Source: GCA-2737725 sp033763995 (lineage in GTDB: Bacteria; Pseudomonadota; Alphaproteobacteria; Rhodospirillales; Rhodospirillaceae). Taken from it: a DNA stretch of 64,000 nucleotides. The position numbers and the translations under genes are program-made. Under the pieces are notes generated by a model. The model had not been told where the DNA came from, searched no databases, and worked only from the letters and a program-made list of their open reading frames with translations. Shown piece by piece: positions 1 through 9,473 of this stretch; the first letter of the stretch is position 1; each line of letters starts with the position of its first letter. Location of the stretch: NCBI GenBank assembly GCA_033763995.1, contig JANRJL010000032.1:163992-227991 (forward strand), given 5' to 3'.

Positions 1-33
1 CAGGACATGGTGGTGTTGCGGCGCAAGGGCTGA
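1..33 (+). CDS. C-terminal end of a truncated upstream gene
   Basis: The first ten codons of the window read as a basic tail ending DMVVLRRKG and a TGA stop. Endings of this kind are common in Rossmann methyltransferases, but too little is present for a family call. The gene begins outside the window. Confidence 0.35.
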   Translation, partial: QDMVVLRRKG

Positions 34-103
34 ACTTTATGCTTTATCTCATACCCCCGGCGCTTATATGGATTGAAACCCCTTTGGTTGGTGGAGAGAA
101 CCG

Positions 104-820
104 ATGATCGCTCTGTTTCGTGCTTGCGTTGTTGGCCTGTTCGCGTTGATCGCCGCCGCCGCGCCGGCTTCGGCCAAGGACGGCGGAATTTTGGTGTTCG
201 GCGCCAGCGGCCAGTTGGGCTCGGAGATCGTGAAAAGCTTGGTGGGGGCCGGCCATGACGTCAGCGTGTTCGTGCGCGCGGGCTCCAAGGCCGAGCGGCT
301 CGCGGGCCTGAAGGTCACGACGGTCACGGGCGACGTGCTGAAGGACGACGATGTGGCCGCCGCCTTGAAAGCCGTCAAATATGCGACCGTGATCGACGCG
401 CTGGCGCGCGGCGAGGCGGGGCCCGAGTTCTACATCACCAGCCAAAAGCACATCGCCGCGTGGGCCAAGGCCACGGGCGTGAAGCACGTGATCCTGCACA
501 GCTCGGTGGGCGCCGGGGCCAGCCGCGCGATCTATCCCGCCGCCATGCTGCCGCGCATGGGCGCCACGCTGGACGCCAAGGAAGCGGGCGAGAAGGCGCT
601 GATGGCCAGCGGCGTGGCCTACACCATCATCCGCAACGCGGTGCTGATGCCGCACGGCACGCCCGCCACGGGCAAGGCCAAGCTCTATGACGACGAGGCC
701 AAGTACGGCTCGGTGACGCGCGCCGACCTGGCCGTGCTGACGCTGTCGTGCATCGACAACCCCGGCTGCGCCAACAAGATCTATCACGCGGTGGATGAAA
801 GCCTGCCTGTCCGGCGCTGA
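104..820 (+). CDS. Exported NAD(P)-binding SDR/NmrA-like protein
   Basis: A 238-residue protein with a cleavable signal peptide (hydrophobic stretch ending APASA near residue 24). A Rossmann fold follows at once, with the dinucleotide motif GASGQLGSEI at about residues 31-40. The order of elements (TGDV, then VKHVILHSS, then YTIIRNAVLM) matches atypical short-chain dehydrogenases of the NmrA/SDR-a5 type, which bind NAD(P)H and are often sensors or reductases of unknown substrate. An export signal is unusual for this mostly cytoplasmic group. It sits alone, convergent with the SGNH hydrolase downstream. The family call is solid; the role is unknown. Confidence 0.8.
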   Translation: MIALFRACVVGLFALIAAAAPASAKDGGILVFGASGQLGSEIVKSLVGAGHDVSVFVRAGSKAERLAGLKVTTVTGDVLKDDDVAAALKAVKYATVIDALARGEAGPEFYITSQKHIAAWAKATGVKHVILHSSVGAGASRAIYPAAMLPRMGATLDAKEAGEKALMASGVAYTIIRNAVLMPHGTPATGKAKLYDDEAKYGSVTRADLAVLTLSCIDNPGCANKIYHAVDESLPVRR

Positions 821-867
821 AGCCCAGATCAATCGGCTCTGAGAAAGCAGCGCCGTTTTTCTTTGGC

Positions 868-1821
868 TCAAGCGAGTTGCGGAATCAGCCGCTCGGCGAT
901 TTGGCGCATGCCGGCGTCGTTGGGGTGCACGCCGTCCCAGAAGCACGCGAGGTCGTGATCGACCAGGCCGCGCCCGTCGATCAGCCGCACCCGGTCGCAG
1001 CCCACGGCGCGCGTGGCGTCATTGATGGCCGCCCAATAGACCTTGATGGAGACGACCCTGTCCAACGCGGTCCACAGCGGCGACAGCACGTAAATCGCGG
1101 CCTCGGGGCACAGCGCGCACGCCTGCGTCAGGAACGCGTGAAAGCCGGTCACGAAGGGTCCAAGGGGAACTTGCTGGGCGTAGTCGTTGGTTCCAATTTG
1201 AATGGTGAGCACGTCGGGCTTCGCCGCCGCGATGACCGTGGCGTCGCCGGGAGTCATCTGCCGGCTGCCGTAGCCCAGGTTGATCAACTGCCATTGCTTG
1301 GCCTCGGCCAGCAAGAAGGGCCAACTGCGCGTCACATCGCGGGCTTGAAAACCTTGCGTCACGGAATCGCCATAGGCGACCAAGCGTTTGGCGGGCCGGG
1401 GCGCAGCGTCCATCAGGCGCGCGGTGTCGGGAATCTCCAGGCGCAGCACATCCAGCGAAATCCCGTAGGGCATGACGAGTTCATGTAGGCGCGGCCGCGG
1501 GATGGCGTGGTCCATCCGAACCTCGACATCGGCCGCCGTGGTCCATTTGCCGAGGAAACGAAAATCCCGCGCGACCTGGCCGTCGATCATCACCGCGCCG
1601 ATGTTGCGGAAGGCGTCGCGCCGCGTCATCAGCGCCGTGTGGCGCAGCGTGACGGCGAGGGACGCGGCATCGGTCATGAACCGCACTCGCGCGCCGGGGC
1701 TGACATGCTCGAACCCGACGCTGTCCAGCGCGGGGCGCGAGAACCGCGCGCGCTGGCCGGTCACGTCGACGGCGAAACAATCGGTGAATTGGATCAGCGG
1801 ATGGTCGGGCGCGACGATCAT
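868..1821 (-). CDS. SGNH/GDSL-type esterase with N-terminal beta domain
   Basis: A 317-residue hydrolase. Residues 1 to about 140 look like the beta-sandwich that precedes the catalytic domain in CE2-like carbohydrate esterases. The SGNH blocks follow: block I GDSVTQGF with nucleophile Ser153, a Gly in block II (LGYGS), GTND with Asn211 (block III), and DGVHPND with Asp295 and His298 (block V). All catalytic residues are present, so it should be an active esterase, plausibly deacetylating a sugar; the substrate cannot be read. There is no obvious signal peptide. It is divergent from the ppnN gene. Confidence 0.82.
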   Translation of the reverse strand: MIVAPDHPLIQFTDCFAVDVTGQRARFSRPALDSVGFEHVSPGARVRFMTDAASLAVTLRHTALMTRRDAFRNIGAVMIDGQVARDFRFLGKWTTAADVEVRMDHAIPRPRLHELVMPYGISLDVLRLEIPDTARLMDAAPRPAKRLVAYGDSVTQGFQARDVTRSWPFLLAEAKQWQLINLGYGSRQMTPGDATVIAAAKPDVLTIQIGTNDYAQQVPLGPFVTGFHAFLTQACALCPEAAIYVLSPLWTALDRVVSIKVYWAAINDATRAVGCDRVRLIDGRGLVDHDLACFWDGVHPNDAGMRQIAERLIPQLA

Positions 1822-1939
1822 GGGGGCGGTTCGGCGATTCCTGGACCCCTTCCCTTAGCGGGTTGCGTTTGGGATGTCACCGGCGCCGGGCGATTCCATT
1901 CCTCTCGCGATTTGGCGCGGGCTGTGGCTTAATACGGCC

Positions 1940-3442
1940 ATGGACAAGAAAGCACAGAACCACGCCGCCAAGGACCAGAAGGCCGCCTACGCGACCGACA
2001 GTCACGGCCCCCACCGCTATTCCACCGATCCGGACCCGAGCTTGCGGACGCAATCGCAACCGCACGCCGAGATCGACGCCGACGAATTCGTCGATGCCCG
2101 CGTCACGCCGCAAGGTGCGATGGAGATTTTGTCGCACGACGAGGTCGCCAAGCTGCTGGACCGCAGCCAGGGCGGCTTGTACCCGCTGTTCCGCCGCTGC
2201 GCCCTGGCGGTGCTGAACTCGGGCAGCCATTCCGACGACCCGCGCGAGCTGTTCGACAAGTACAAGGACTTCGAGCTGCGCATCGCCCAGCAGCCCTGGG
2301 GCATCAAGCTGGAGATGACCCACGCGCCCGCCGTGGCCTTCGTCGACGGCAAGATGATCCGTGGCGTCAAGGAGCACCTGTTCGCGGTGCTGCGCGACAT
2401 CGTTTACACCGCCAACGAGATCATCCACAGCGGCCGGTTCAACTTGAACGAGCCCGAGAGCATCACCAACGCGGTGTTCTGCATTCTGCGCAACGCCCGC
2501 GCGCTGGACGACAAGGGCCGACCGGACTTGGTGGTGTGCTGGGGCGGGCACTCCATCTCCCGCGAGGAATACGACTACACGAAAAAAGTCGGCTACGAGT
2601 TGGGCGTGCGGGGCCTCAGCGTATGCACCGGCTGCGGGCCCGGCGCCATGAAGGGGCCCATGAAGGGCGCCACCATCGGCCACTCCAAGCAGCGCATCTT
2701 CAACGGCCGTTACGTGGGCCTGACCGAGCCCAGCATCGTCGCCGCCGAGCCGCCCAACCCCATCGTCAACAACCTGGTCATCATGCCGGACATCGAGAAA
2801 CGCCTCGAGGCCTTCGTGCGCCTGGGCCACGGCATCATCGTGTTTCCCGGCGGCGTCGGCACGGCCGAGGAAATTCTTTACTTGCTCGGCATTCTGCTGG
2901 AGCCCGCCAACGCCAAGCAGCCCATGCCCGTGGTGTTCACCGGCCCCGCGTCGGCGGCGGCCTATTTCGAGCGGCTCGATGAGTTCGTGGGGCTGACCTT
3001 GGGCGACGAGGCGCGCGCGCGCTACCGCATCATCGTCGACGACGCCGCCGAGGCCGCGCGCGTGATGATCGCGGGGCTCGACAAGGTGCGCGGCCACCGC
3101 CGCGCCAAGGGCGACGCCTACAACTTCAATTGGACGCTCAAGATTCCCATGGATTTCCAACTGCCCTTCGAGGTGACGCACGACAGCGTGGCCAACTTGA
3201 ACCTCAGCCTCGATGCGCCCGTGCACGTGCGCGCGGCCAACCTGCGGCGCATGTTCAGCGCGCTGGTGGCCGGCAACATCAAGGAACACGGCATCAAGCA
3301 GATCGAGGAGAAGGGGCCCTTCGAGATCAGGGGCGACAAGAAGGTGATGGCCTCGCTCGATCACCTGCTGCGCGAGTTCATCGCCCAAAAACGTATGAAA
3401 CTCTCGGGCGACTACAAGCCGGTGTACCGGATTGTGAACTGA
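1940..3442 (+). CDS. ppnN: Pyrimidine/purine nucleotide 5'-monophosphate nucleosidase
   Basis: A 500-residue protein matching the PpnN (YgdH) architecture throughout: an N-terminal DUF4478 region (SGGLYPLFRRCALAVLNSG-like segment), a central LOG domain with the PGGVGTAEE signature, and a C-terminal DUF3412 region ending in AQKRMKLSG. PpnN hydrolyses nucleoside monophosphates to base and ribose 5-phosphate and is stimulated by (p)ppGpp in E. coli. The start at 1940 (MDKKAQ) is preferred over the upstream in-frame ATG at 1874, since family homology begins well after either. It ends tail-to-tail with the MFS gene. Confidence 0.93.
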   Translation: MDKKAQNHAAKDQKAAYATDSHGPHRYSTDPDPSLRTQSQPHAEIDADEFVDARVTPQGAMEILSHDEVAKLLDRSQGGLYPLFRRCALAVLNSGSHSDDPRELFDKYKDFELRIAQQPWGIKLEMTHAPAVAFVDGKMIRGVKEHLFAVLRDIVYTANEIIHSGRFNLNEPESITNAVFCILRNARALDDKGRPDLVVCWGGHSISREEYDYTKKVGYELGVRGLSVCTGCGPGAMKGPMKGATIGHSKQRIFNGRYVGLTEPSIVAAEPPNPIVNNLVIMPDIEKRLEAFVRLGHGIIVFPGGVGTAEEILYLLGILLEPANAKQPMPVVFTGPASAAAYFERLDEFVGLTLGDEARARYRIIVDDAAEAARVMIAGLDKVRGHRRAKGDAYNFNWTLKIPMDFQLPFEVTHDSVANLNLSLDAPVHVRAANLRRMFSALVAGNIKEHGIKQIEEKGPFEIRGDKKVMASLDHLLREFIAQKRMKLSGDYKPVYRIVN

Positions 3443-3462
3443 GCGTCGGCTTGACCTTCATG

Positions 3463-3528
3463 GGAAGTTACGGAAGTTACGCGGAAGTTAAGGGAAGTTA
3501 CGTACCTGGTACGTAACTCACGTAACTC
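3463..3528. repeat. Short tandem repeats and a perfect palindrome between convergent genes
   Basis: Four tandem copies of GGAAGTTA(CG) lead into an 11-bp perfect inverted repeat (3496-3506 with 3508-3518, one central base) and a further CGTAACTC copy. It lies between convergent ppnN and the MFS gene. It could fold as a bidirectional hairpin, but there is no T tract, so it is not a classical intrinsic terminator. Confidence 0.6.
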
Positions 3529-3551
3529 ATGTCTCGCTCGAAGCAAAGTTC

Positions 3552-4763
3552 CTAAGCTCTTGCTTTGTCCGTGGCGCGCAGGCCCAGGGCGAGGGCGGCG
3601 ATCAGACACACGGCCGCCAGCAGATAAGGCAAGCCCGGCACGCTCAGGGCAAGGCCGAGCGTGAAGGTTTGTGTGAACAGAAGCGGCGCGGCCATGGTGG
3701 CCACGGCGGTGACGCTCGACAGCGCGCCTTGCACCTGGCCTTGCTCCGAGGCGCCGGCGTTTCGCGAGACCAGGCCTTGGATGGCCGGGCCCGCGAGGCC
3801 GAACAGCGCGCCCAGGGGAATGCCGGCGATGAACATCCAGCCCTCGGGCGCGAAAGCATAGATGACGAAGGACAACGCGCCGAACCCAATGCCGAGACCC
3901 AGCGCGCCGCGCTCGCCCAGGCGCTTCACGGTGGGGCCGATGAGCAGGGCTTGCACGATCATGGAACTGATGCCCACGGCGCCCAGCATGAAGCCCACGC
4001 CTTGCTCGGACCACGCATAGCGATGCTGCGCGTAGATCACGGCCAGCACCGGGTTCACGTCATGGCCGAGGCGGATGAAAAACATCGCCGCCGCCATGCC
4101 CAGCAGCGCGGGCGTGGCGCGCAACAGCCGCAGCGAGCCGACGATGTTCGCCTTGCGCCAGTGAAACGGGCTGCGCTTGTCCTTGGGCAGGGATTCCGGC
4201 AGCACGAACAGGCCGTACATCACCGCGAGCACGCACAGCCCGGCCGACACCCAAAAGGGCGCGCGCAAATCGAAGCCCGCGAGAAAGCCGCCGACGGCGG
4301 GCCCGACGATGAAGCCGAAGCCCCACGCGGCCCCCACCAGACCGAAGCGCTTGGCGCGGTCCTCGGGCGGCGTGATGTCGGCGATGTAGGCGGTGGCGGT
4401 GGCAAAGCCCGCGGTGGTGATGCCCGACAGCACGCGGCCGATGAACAGCCACAGCACGTTGGGCGCCAGCGCCATCAGCACGTAATCGAGGCTCAGCGCC
4501 GCCATGTTGATCAGGATCACCGGGCGGCGGCCGAAGCGGTCGGACAACGAGCCCAGCACCGGCGAGGCGATGAACTGCATCACCGCCCACACCGTGCCGA
4601 ACAGGCCCAGCATCGCCGCCGCGCCCGCCACGTCGCCGCCCTGCAGCTCGATCAGCAGGCTGGGCAGCACCGGCAGCATGACCCCGAAGGCCAAGGTGTC
4701 GAGGATCACCGCGACAAGAATGAACCCAATCGCAGCGCGCGAGGCAGGGGCGGGGGTGGACAT
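3552..4763 (-). CDS. MFS drug exporter, TetA/TCR type
   Basis: A major facilitator protein of about 403 residues with twelve predicted helices. Motif A appears as GSLSDRFGRRPVIL after TM2, with the ARVLSGIT-like TM4 region and the AYIADITPPEDRA segment typical of the TetA/TCR group of proton antiporters that export tetracycline-like drugs. The ORF could start at 4805, but the ATG at 4763 (MSTPAPASR) sits just before TM1 and is the usual family position. Substrate specificity cannot be told. It is the first minus-strand gene of a run continuing to 8542. Confidence 0.85.
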   Translation of the reverse strand: MSTPAPASRAAIGFILVAVILDTLAFGVMLPVLPSLLIELQGGDVAGAAAMLGLFGTVWAVMQFIASPVLGSLSDRFGRRPVILINMAALSLDYVLMALAPNVLWLFIGRVLSGITTAGFATATAYIADITPPEDRAKRFGLVGAAWGFGFIVGPAVGGFLAGFDLRAPFWVSAGLCVLAVMYGLFVLPESLPKDKRSPFHWRKANIVGSLRLLRATPALLGMAAAMFFIRLGHDVNPVLAVIYAQHRYAWSEQGVGFMLGAVGISSMIVQALLIGPTVKRLGERGALGLGIGFGALSFVIYAFAPEGWMFIAGIPLGALFGLAGPAIQGLVSRNAGASEQGQVQGALSSVTAVATMAAPLLFTQTFTLGLALSVPGLPYLLAAVCLIAALALGLRATDKARA

Positions 4764-4831
4764 GCGGGGGATCAGCCGGCGGGGGGATGACGTGACAGCG
4801 CACACAGCATAGGCGAGGTGCCAAGCGTTGG

Positions 4832-5308
4832 CTACGCGGCTGGCTTAGCTTTCAGCGCCGCGCGCACGGCGGTTTCGAGGCGGTCGAGAAAGCGCGAGCG
4901 GTCGTTCTTGTTGAAGGGCGCGGGGCCGCCGGTGATCATGCCGCTATCACGCAGATGGGTATTCAAGTCGCGCATCGCCGCCGCCATGCCGATGGAGGAT
5001 TGGTCGAGCGGCTCGCCGTTGGGGCGCAGCACGGTGGCACCCTTGGCCACCACCCGCGCCGCCAGGGGAATGTCCGCCGTGATGACGATGTCGTGGGCCA
5101 AAACGTTCTCGGCGATCCAATCGTCGGCGGCATCGAGCTTATGCGTGCCCACCACGACACGGCGAATCAGGGGGTCGTCGGGCCCGCGCATCCATTGATT
5201 GCTGACGAGGTGGGTGACCAGCTTGTGCCGCGCGGCGACACGGGCCACTTCGTCCTTCACCGGGCAGGCGTCGGCATCGACGAAGATTTCAACGCCGCGC
5301 TCGGCCAT
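4832..5308 (-). CDS. UPF0178 (YaiI/YqxD) family protein
   Basis: A 158-residue protein with the N-terminal signature IFVDADACPVKDEV and the later DIVITADIPLA and GATVLRPNGE segments that define UPF0178 (DUF188), a PIN-like fold family of uncertain function. Length is typical. The preceding gene's stop codon abuts its start (the YjbR stop occupies 5309-5311), so the two are probably co-transcribed. Confidence 0.88.
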   Translation of the reverse strand: MAERGVEIFVDADACPVKDEVARVAARHKLVTHLVSNQWMRGPDDPLIRRVVVGTHKLDAADDWIAENVLAHDIVITADIPLAARVVAKGATVLRPNGEPLDQSSIGMAAAMRDLNTHLRDSGMITGGPAPFNKNDRSRFLDRLETAVRAALKAKPAA

Positions 5309-5737
5309 TTATGATTTGGCCTTGCGCTTCGGCTTCGCCTTGGCCGCGCGGGCCGGGGGCTGGTCGAAGGTCTGTTGCAGGGTCTTGGGCGCCTGGATGC
5401 GCCAAGCCCGGGCGATGCGGTCGGCCAAGTCCTTGGGCGCAATCTTGTCCGCCCAGGCCAGCACGGCGGCGTAGCCGGCGTGGTGGTCGGTGTCGAAATA
5501 AATGTCGGGCGCCATCTCGATCAGCAGGTCCTTCTCGGCCAACGGGCAGACGAACACGTACACGCCCGCCTGGCGCGCGCAGATCAGCCACTTGCCCGCG
5601 ACCTTCAGCGTCGGCCGGTTGAACCACGGGCTTTCTTCGATGCCGGGCAGGCCCGTGGCCTTGGCCGCCGCGCGCATTTTTTTCAGGTCGGCGGGCGTCG
5701 CCGCCGCCTTGGGCAGAGAAGCGTTTTCAAGGCGCAT
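5309..5737 (-). CDS. MmcQ/YjbR family protein
   Basis: A 142-residue protein with the YjbR/CyaY-like core: LPGIEESPWFNRPTLKVAGKW followed by a basic-hydrophobic beta sheet. Members are small DNA-binding-like proteins of unclear function. The Lys-rich C-terminal tail (AAKAKPKRKAKS) fits nucleic-acid contact. It lies 3 bp from the YdbH-family gene upstream and directly against the UPF0178 gene downstream. Confidence 0.75.
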   Translation of the reverse strand: MRLENASLPKAAATPADLKKMRAAAKATGLPGIEESPWFNRPTLKVAGKWLICARQAGVYVFVCPLAEKDLLIEMAPDIYFDTDHHAGYAAVLAWADKIAPKDLADRIARAWRIQAPKTLQQTFDQPPARAAKAKPKRKAKS

Positions 5738-5740
5738 GTT

Positions 5741-8542
5741 TCAGTTTTCCGCCGCGCTGCCCAGCCCCTGTTGCTCCAGGCGCTGTTTGATGTCGTCGGG
5801 GATGCGATAACCCGAGAGCCCCTCGCGCACTAAACGATTAAGCGGCCCGTCCAGGGTCAGGTTGAACTCGATGGGGTAGCCGCCGTAGAGGCCGGGGTTG
5901 CGGCCCTTGAGTTGCAAGCTCACGCCGATGTCCTTGGTCACGTTGCCGTTCAGCCGGGCGGTGATCTCTTCATATTTAAAGTCCGCCAGCGCCTGCAACA
6001 GAATGGTCCCGCCGCCCTGGGCCAGGGCGGCCGGTGGGGTGGGCGGGGCATAGGTGATGTTGCCGTCACGGCCCACGAGGCGCGCCTCGGATATAAATAG
6101 CCCGCTATTATTCACCGTGAAGGGGATGCGGCCGTTCAAGGTTCCCGTGGCGCTGAGGCCTTCTGTCGGGAAGGTGGCGACAAGCGCGCCCACGTCGACG
6201 TTGGCGACATCCAAGGCAAAAGCGCCGTCGCGCCCGTCGATGGGCACCACCATGTCGCGCCCCGCGATGCGCCCGCGCGCGAGTTTCATGATGGCGTTGC
6301 TGATGACGGCGGTGCCGTCGCCGGGCAGGGCGAGCGTGAGGTCGCCCTCGGTGATGGGCAAGCCCGCGACCATGCGCGCGAAGGCGAGGCGTTGCGGTTC
6401 GGCCGCACGCGGCGGCCAAATTTGATCGAGCGCGATGACGCCGTTCAGCCCTTGCATCGTCAGCGCATCGGCGGTGAAGCCGAAGTCGCCGAAAACGAGC
6501 TTGGCCGTTCCGCCGATGGTCTCGCCCCCAGCGGCCGTGACGTCCGGCGACAGATCGGCCTCCAGACCGAAGGTGCCGCTGGTTCGCGACAGGGCCATGA
6601 CGGGGCCAAAGGCGTCCATGAAGGTGGTCTGGTCCGACCAATCCCGCGCGGGGATTTTCACGTCGGCCGCCCACGGCGCGCCGGGCCGGGCGGCATAGGA
6701 AAAGGTGCCGATTTCCGTGTCGGAGCCGACAAGAAATTGTCCTTCCAGATCAACGCCCTGGGAATCGAGACTCAGGTTTGAATTCAACACCGCCCCAAGC
6801 CGGTCGAGGCTGCGCGGGCGGGCTGGATTGCGCGGTTCCTTGAGGCGCGCCGAAATCGGGCCAGCGAGCCGCGCGCCGTCAAAGCCCAGGTCGGCGGTAA
6901 GCGCCGTCAGACCCACCGTGGGATGGGCGAGCGCGCCGTCGCGTAATTTAAGCGTCAGTTCACCATGGGAGGTTTCTTCGCGTTGGCTCAGGTAGCCGCC
7001 CAGCATGATGGCCGGCAGGTCGAGCGCGGCCACGGCAATCGCGTCGGCGGGGCCGGACGGATCGCCCAACTTCAGCGACGGCACCTTGGCGCCGAGCGTC
7101 ACGTCGGCGGTCAGTGTCGTGCTGCCGTCGCCGCCGAACACGATGTTGACCTGGCGCGGGCCGCCGGGTTGGTCCGACAGCGCCACGCGGCTTTTTCCCG
7201 CCGCCATGGTGGTGGGGTTCAGGGCCGCGTCGGCGGCTTCGACGAAGGCCTCGCTGAGATCGAAAGACAGCGACAAGCCGTCGAGCCGCACGCCCGACTT
7301 GATGGCCCCGGTCAGCGCGCCGATGGACCGGCCTTCGCCGGGCGCCAAGTCCTGGCCGTTGATGCTGGCCGCGACCTTGCCCTCGGCCACGGCGATGGGG
7401 CCCTTGAAGTCGGCCAGCGCAAGCTCGGCATCCATCGCGCCGCCCAGCAGCTTCAGCCCGCGCGCGGAAACACCGATGCGCTCGAACACAAAATCTTGCG
7501 GAATCGCGCCGCCGAGGGGCGCGTCGGACCAGCCCTTGACGGTGGCTTGAAGCTGCGTCCTGCCGTTCTCCAGGCTCGCCAGCAGGTCGAGGGCGGCGGC
7601 GGGCATCGGCTTGGTGCGATCCAAAGTAAAAGTAAATAGTCGGCTATTTGTTCCCGCCAATGTCAGCTTCACCGGTTCCTTGGCATCGATGAACTGCGCC
7701 ACGGGCCCGGCAACGTTTTCCGGCCGGAAGCTGAGTTCCAGTCGCGCGTTCTCGCTGCGCGCACCCTGCGGATCGAAGATCACACGCAGGGCGCCATCGC
7801 CCGACACGTCTTTGGCCAGGCCCGGCAGCGTGAGACCTTGGATGTTGTAATCGAAACTAGCCGTGCCTGTGGCGGGCGCGTCTTGGGGCTGCTCTGCATC
7901 GACACTCACATTCATGACGGCCGCGCCACTGGAGGCAAGCGATGCGGCGATGGTGCGGGCACCTTCCACCTGCGTGATCTCGGCTTTGAGGTCCGTGGCG
8001 ATTTCGCTGCCCGGCAGCGCGATCACCAGCCGCGAATTGCCGACGCTGATGCGGCCCACCGCCACGGCTGGCGGTTCGTCCGGCGGTGCCGTGGGCTCGT
8101 CCGGAGTTTCGGTGCCGGCCTCGGGCGGCGCGGGCCGCGGCCACAGGGGCAGGGCGCCCAGCTTCACGGTGCCGTCTGGGCCCCAAGTCACGCGCGCGTT
8201 CAGCCCGTCGATCACGGCGCTGTCGATGCGCCGCTCGGCCAAGCCGCGCCAGGTGTAGTCCACATCCAAGGCCGCGAGCGTCACGGCCCGGTCCAGCAGG
8301 CTGACATCGCGCACGGCCAGCCCGCTCAAGTCCAGGCGCGAGATGTTCAGCGTGACGGGGCCCAACCCCCGCTCATTCAGGGCGCGGCTGACGAAAAAAC
8401 CCGCCACGGGCGCGGCGAAGATCCACGCCAGTCCCAGCACCACGCCCAGGACGACGACGATCCAAAGCCCCACGCGCGCCAAGACGCCGAGCAGGCTGCG
8501 GCGGCGGCGTTGCATGTAACGGCTGGGGGGATAACGCATCAT
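5741..8542 (-). CDS. YdbH-family (AsmA-like) inner-membrane anchored envelope protein
   Basis: A 933-residue protein with a basic N-terminus (RRRRSLLG), one transmembrane helix at about residues 20-45, and a long periplasmic repetitive beta structure. The C-terminus (ALADFKYEEI, LQLKGRNPGLYGGYPIEFNL) matches the YdbH family, which in E. coli helps TamB and YhdP move phospholipids to the outer membrane. A Pro/Glu-rich low-complexity insert lies near residues 135-160. It is the promoter-proximal gene of the 8542-to-3552 run. Family assignment is good; the transport role here is by homology only. Confidence 0.82.
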   Translation of the reverse strand: MMRYPPSRYMQRRRRSLLGVLARVGLWIVVVLGVVLGLAWIFAAPVAGFFVSRALNERGLGPVTLNISRLDLSGLAVRDVSLLDRAVTLAALDVDYTWRGLAERRIDSAVIDGLNARVTWGPDGTVKLGALPLWPRPAPPEAGTETPDEPTAPPDEPPAVAVGRISVGNSRLVIALPGSEIATDLKAEITQVEGARTIAASLASSGAAVMNVSVDAEQPQDAPATGTASFDYNIQGLTLPGLAKDVSGDGALRVIFDPQGARSENARLELSFRPENVAGPVAQFIDAKEPVKLTLAGTNSRLFTFTLDRTKPMPAAALDLLASLENGRTQLQATVKGWSDAPLGGAIPQDFVFERIGVSARGLKLLGGAMDAELALADFKGPIAVAEGKVAASINGQDLAPGEGRSIGALTGAIKSGVRLDGLSLSFDLSEAFVEAADAALNPTTMAAGKSRVALSDQPGGPRQVNIVFGGDGSTTLTADVTLGAKVPSLKLGDPSGPADAIAVAALDLPAIMLGGYLSQREETSHGELTLKLRDGALAHPTVGLTALTADLGFDGARLAGPISARLKEPRNPARPRSLDRLGAVLNSNLSLDSQGVDLEGQFLVGSDTEIGTFSYAARPGAPWAADVKIPARDWSDQTTFMDAFGPVMALSRTSGTFGLEADLSPDVTAAGGETIGGTAKLVFGDFGFTADALTMQGLNGVIALDQIWPPRAAEPQRLAFARMVAGLPITEGDLTLALPGDGTAVISNAIMKLARGRIAGRDMVVPIDGRDGAFALDVANVDVGALVATFPTEGLSATGTLNGRIPFTVNNSGLFISEARLVGRDGNITYAPPTPPAALAQGGGTILLQALADFKYEEITARLNGNVTKDIGVSLQLKGRNPGLYGGYPIEFNLTLDGPLNRLVREGLSGYRIPDDIKQRLEQQGLGSAAEN

Positions 8543-8803
8543 CGGAGAGTCGTCGGAAGGGCTTAGAGGTGTGGCTTCAACGCTTTGGAAACTTCATGTG
8601 GCTATGACAAGATCGGGTCGCCTGCTTGGGGCGTCGGCTTGGGTTGCCCGCTTGGCACGTTGGCCTCGTTTACAAGCGGTGCGGCCCGCGCGACGGGGCA
8701 TAAAGCGCCCGGCCCACCGGGTCCACATACCAATGGTCGAGACACTAATGCGTCAACGGTCAAAATGGTTGCGGCTCAAAACCGCGCCGGAGCGGGCTTA
8801 ACC
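8543..8803. other. Intergenic region between divergent genes
   Basis: About 260 bp separate the divergent YdbH-family and Panacea genes. It must contain both promoters. I see no convincing -35/-10 pair, RNA gene or conserved ORF. Confidence 0.4.
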
Positions 8804-9424
8804 ATGCCCCCGCCGGCGGTGGCGTCGGGCTTCGAGGTGGCGTTCTGGTTCCTGGAACGGGCGCTCGGCGACGGCGAGCATTTGCAGCCGCAAAAGCTGC
8901 AGCGCCTGATGTTCCTGGCCCAGGCCTATTTCGCGGTGGCGCACCATGGCCTGAAACTCATGCCCGCGACCTTCGTGGCCGCCGAGGAAGGCCCCATCGA
9001 GCCCACGCTGTTCCGGGCCTTCGAGCGCGGCAAGCCGGCGGTGGACCTGCGGCCCGTCGAGGAGGCGCCCGCGCACCTGCTCGATTCCGTGTGGCGGCAG
9101 TTCGGGTCCTTGTCCACCGACAAGCTCAACAAACTCGTCAAGCGCCATCCGCCCTACATCGACGCCTACGAGGAAGCCCCCGGCAGCGAGATTCCGCTGG
9201 CCGCCATGGCGGCTTTCTATGGCGACCAGGGCCTGGTGCGGCGCAAGACCGCCGAGCCCTCGCCGGCCGAACTGCGCGCCCGGCGCGGCAAGGACAGTTT
9301 CGATACACCCTTCGGCGACGACGCGCCCACGTCGGTCGACAAGGTGCTCAGGCCCAAGGTGCTGCGCAACCACGACGGCAAACCCGTCAGCGTCAAACGC
9401 TGGTCACCCGCGAAACGGGTGTGA
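8804..9424 (+). CDS. Panacea-domain (DUF4065, GepA/SocA-like) protein
   Basis: A 206-residue protein whose first 110 residues match the Panacea fold: LQPQKLQRLMFLAQAYFAVAHH, then a GPIEPTLFRAFERGKP segment. Panacea proteins act as antitoxin chaperones in many toxin-antitoxin modules, or as SocA-type proteolytic adaptors. No partner toxin is directly adjacent in an operon; a HigBA-like pair lies 50 bp downstream with its own promoter. An alternative start lies at 8765. The C-terminal third (rich in Arg, Lys, Pro) is unconserved. Confidence 0.75.
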   Translation: MPPPAVASGFEVAFWFLERALGDGEHLQPQKLQRLMFLAQAYFAVAHHGLKLMPATFVAAEEGPIEPTLFRAFERGKPAVDLRPVEEAPAHLLDSVWRQFGSLSTDKLNKLVKRHPPYIDAYEEAPGSEIPLAAMAAFYGDQGLVRRKTAEPSPAELRARRGKDSFDTPFGDDAPTSVDKVLRPKVLRNHDGKPVSVKRWSPAKRV

Positions 9425-9447
9425 GGGGATCATTTGCCTTGCTGAAT

Positions 9448-9468
9448 TTATATACATAGGTATATAAT
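9448..9468 (+). promoter_or_regulatory. Palindromic operator overlapping the TA promoter -10
   Basis: A perfect inverted repeat, TTATATAC-ATAG-GTATATAA (9448-9467), overlaps a consensus -10 TATAAT (9463-9468). The toxin ATG follows at 9474, leaving essentially no leader, so the transcript is probably leaderless or nearly so. This is the expected place for autorepression by the XRE antitoxin. Confidence 0.65.
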
Positions 9469-9473
9469 TCGCC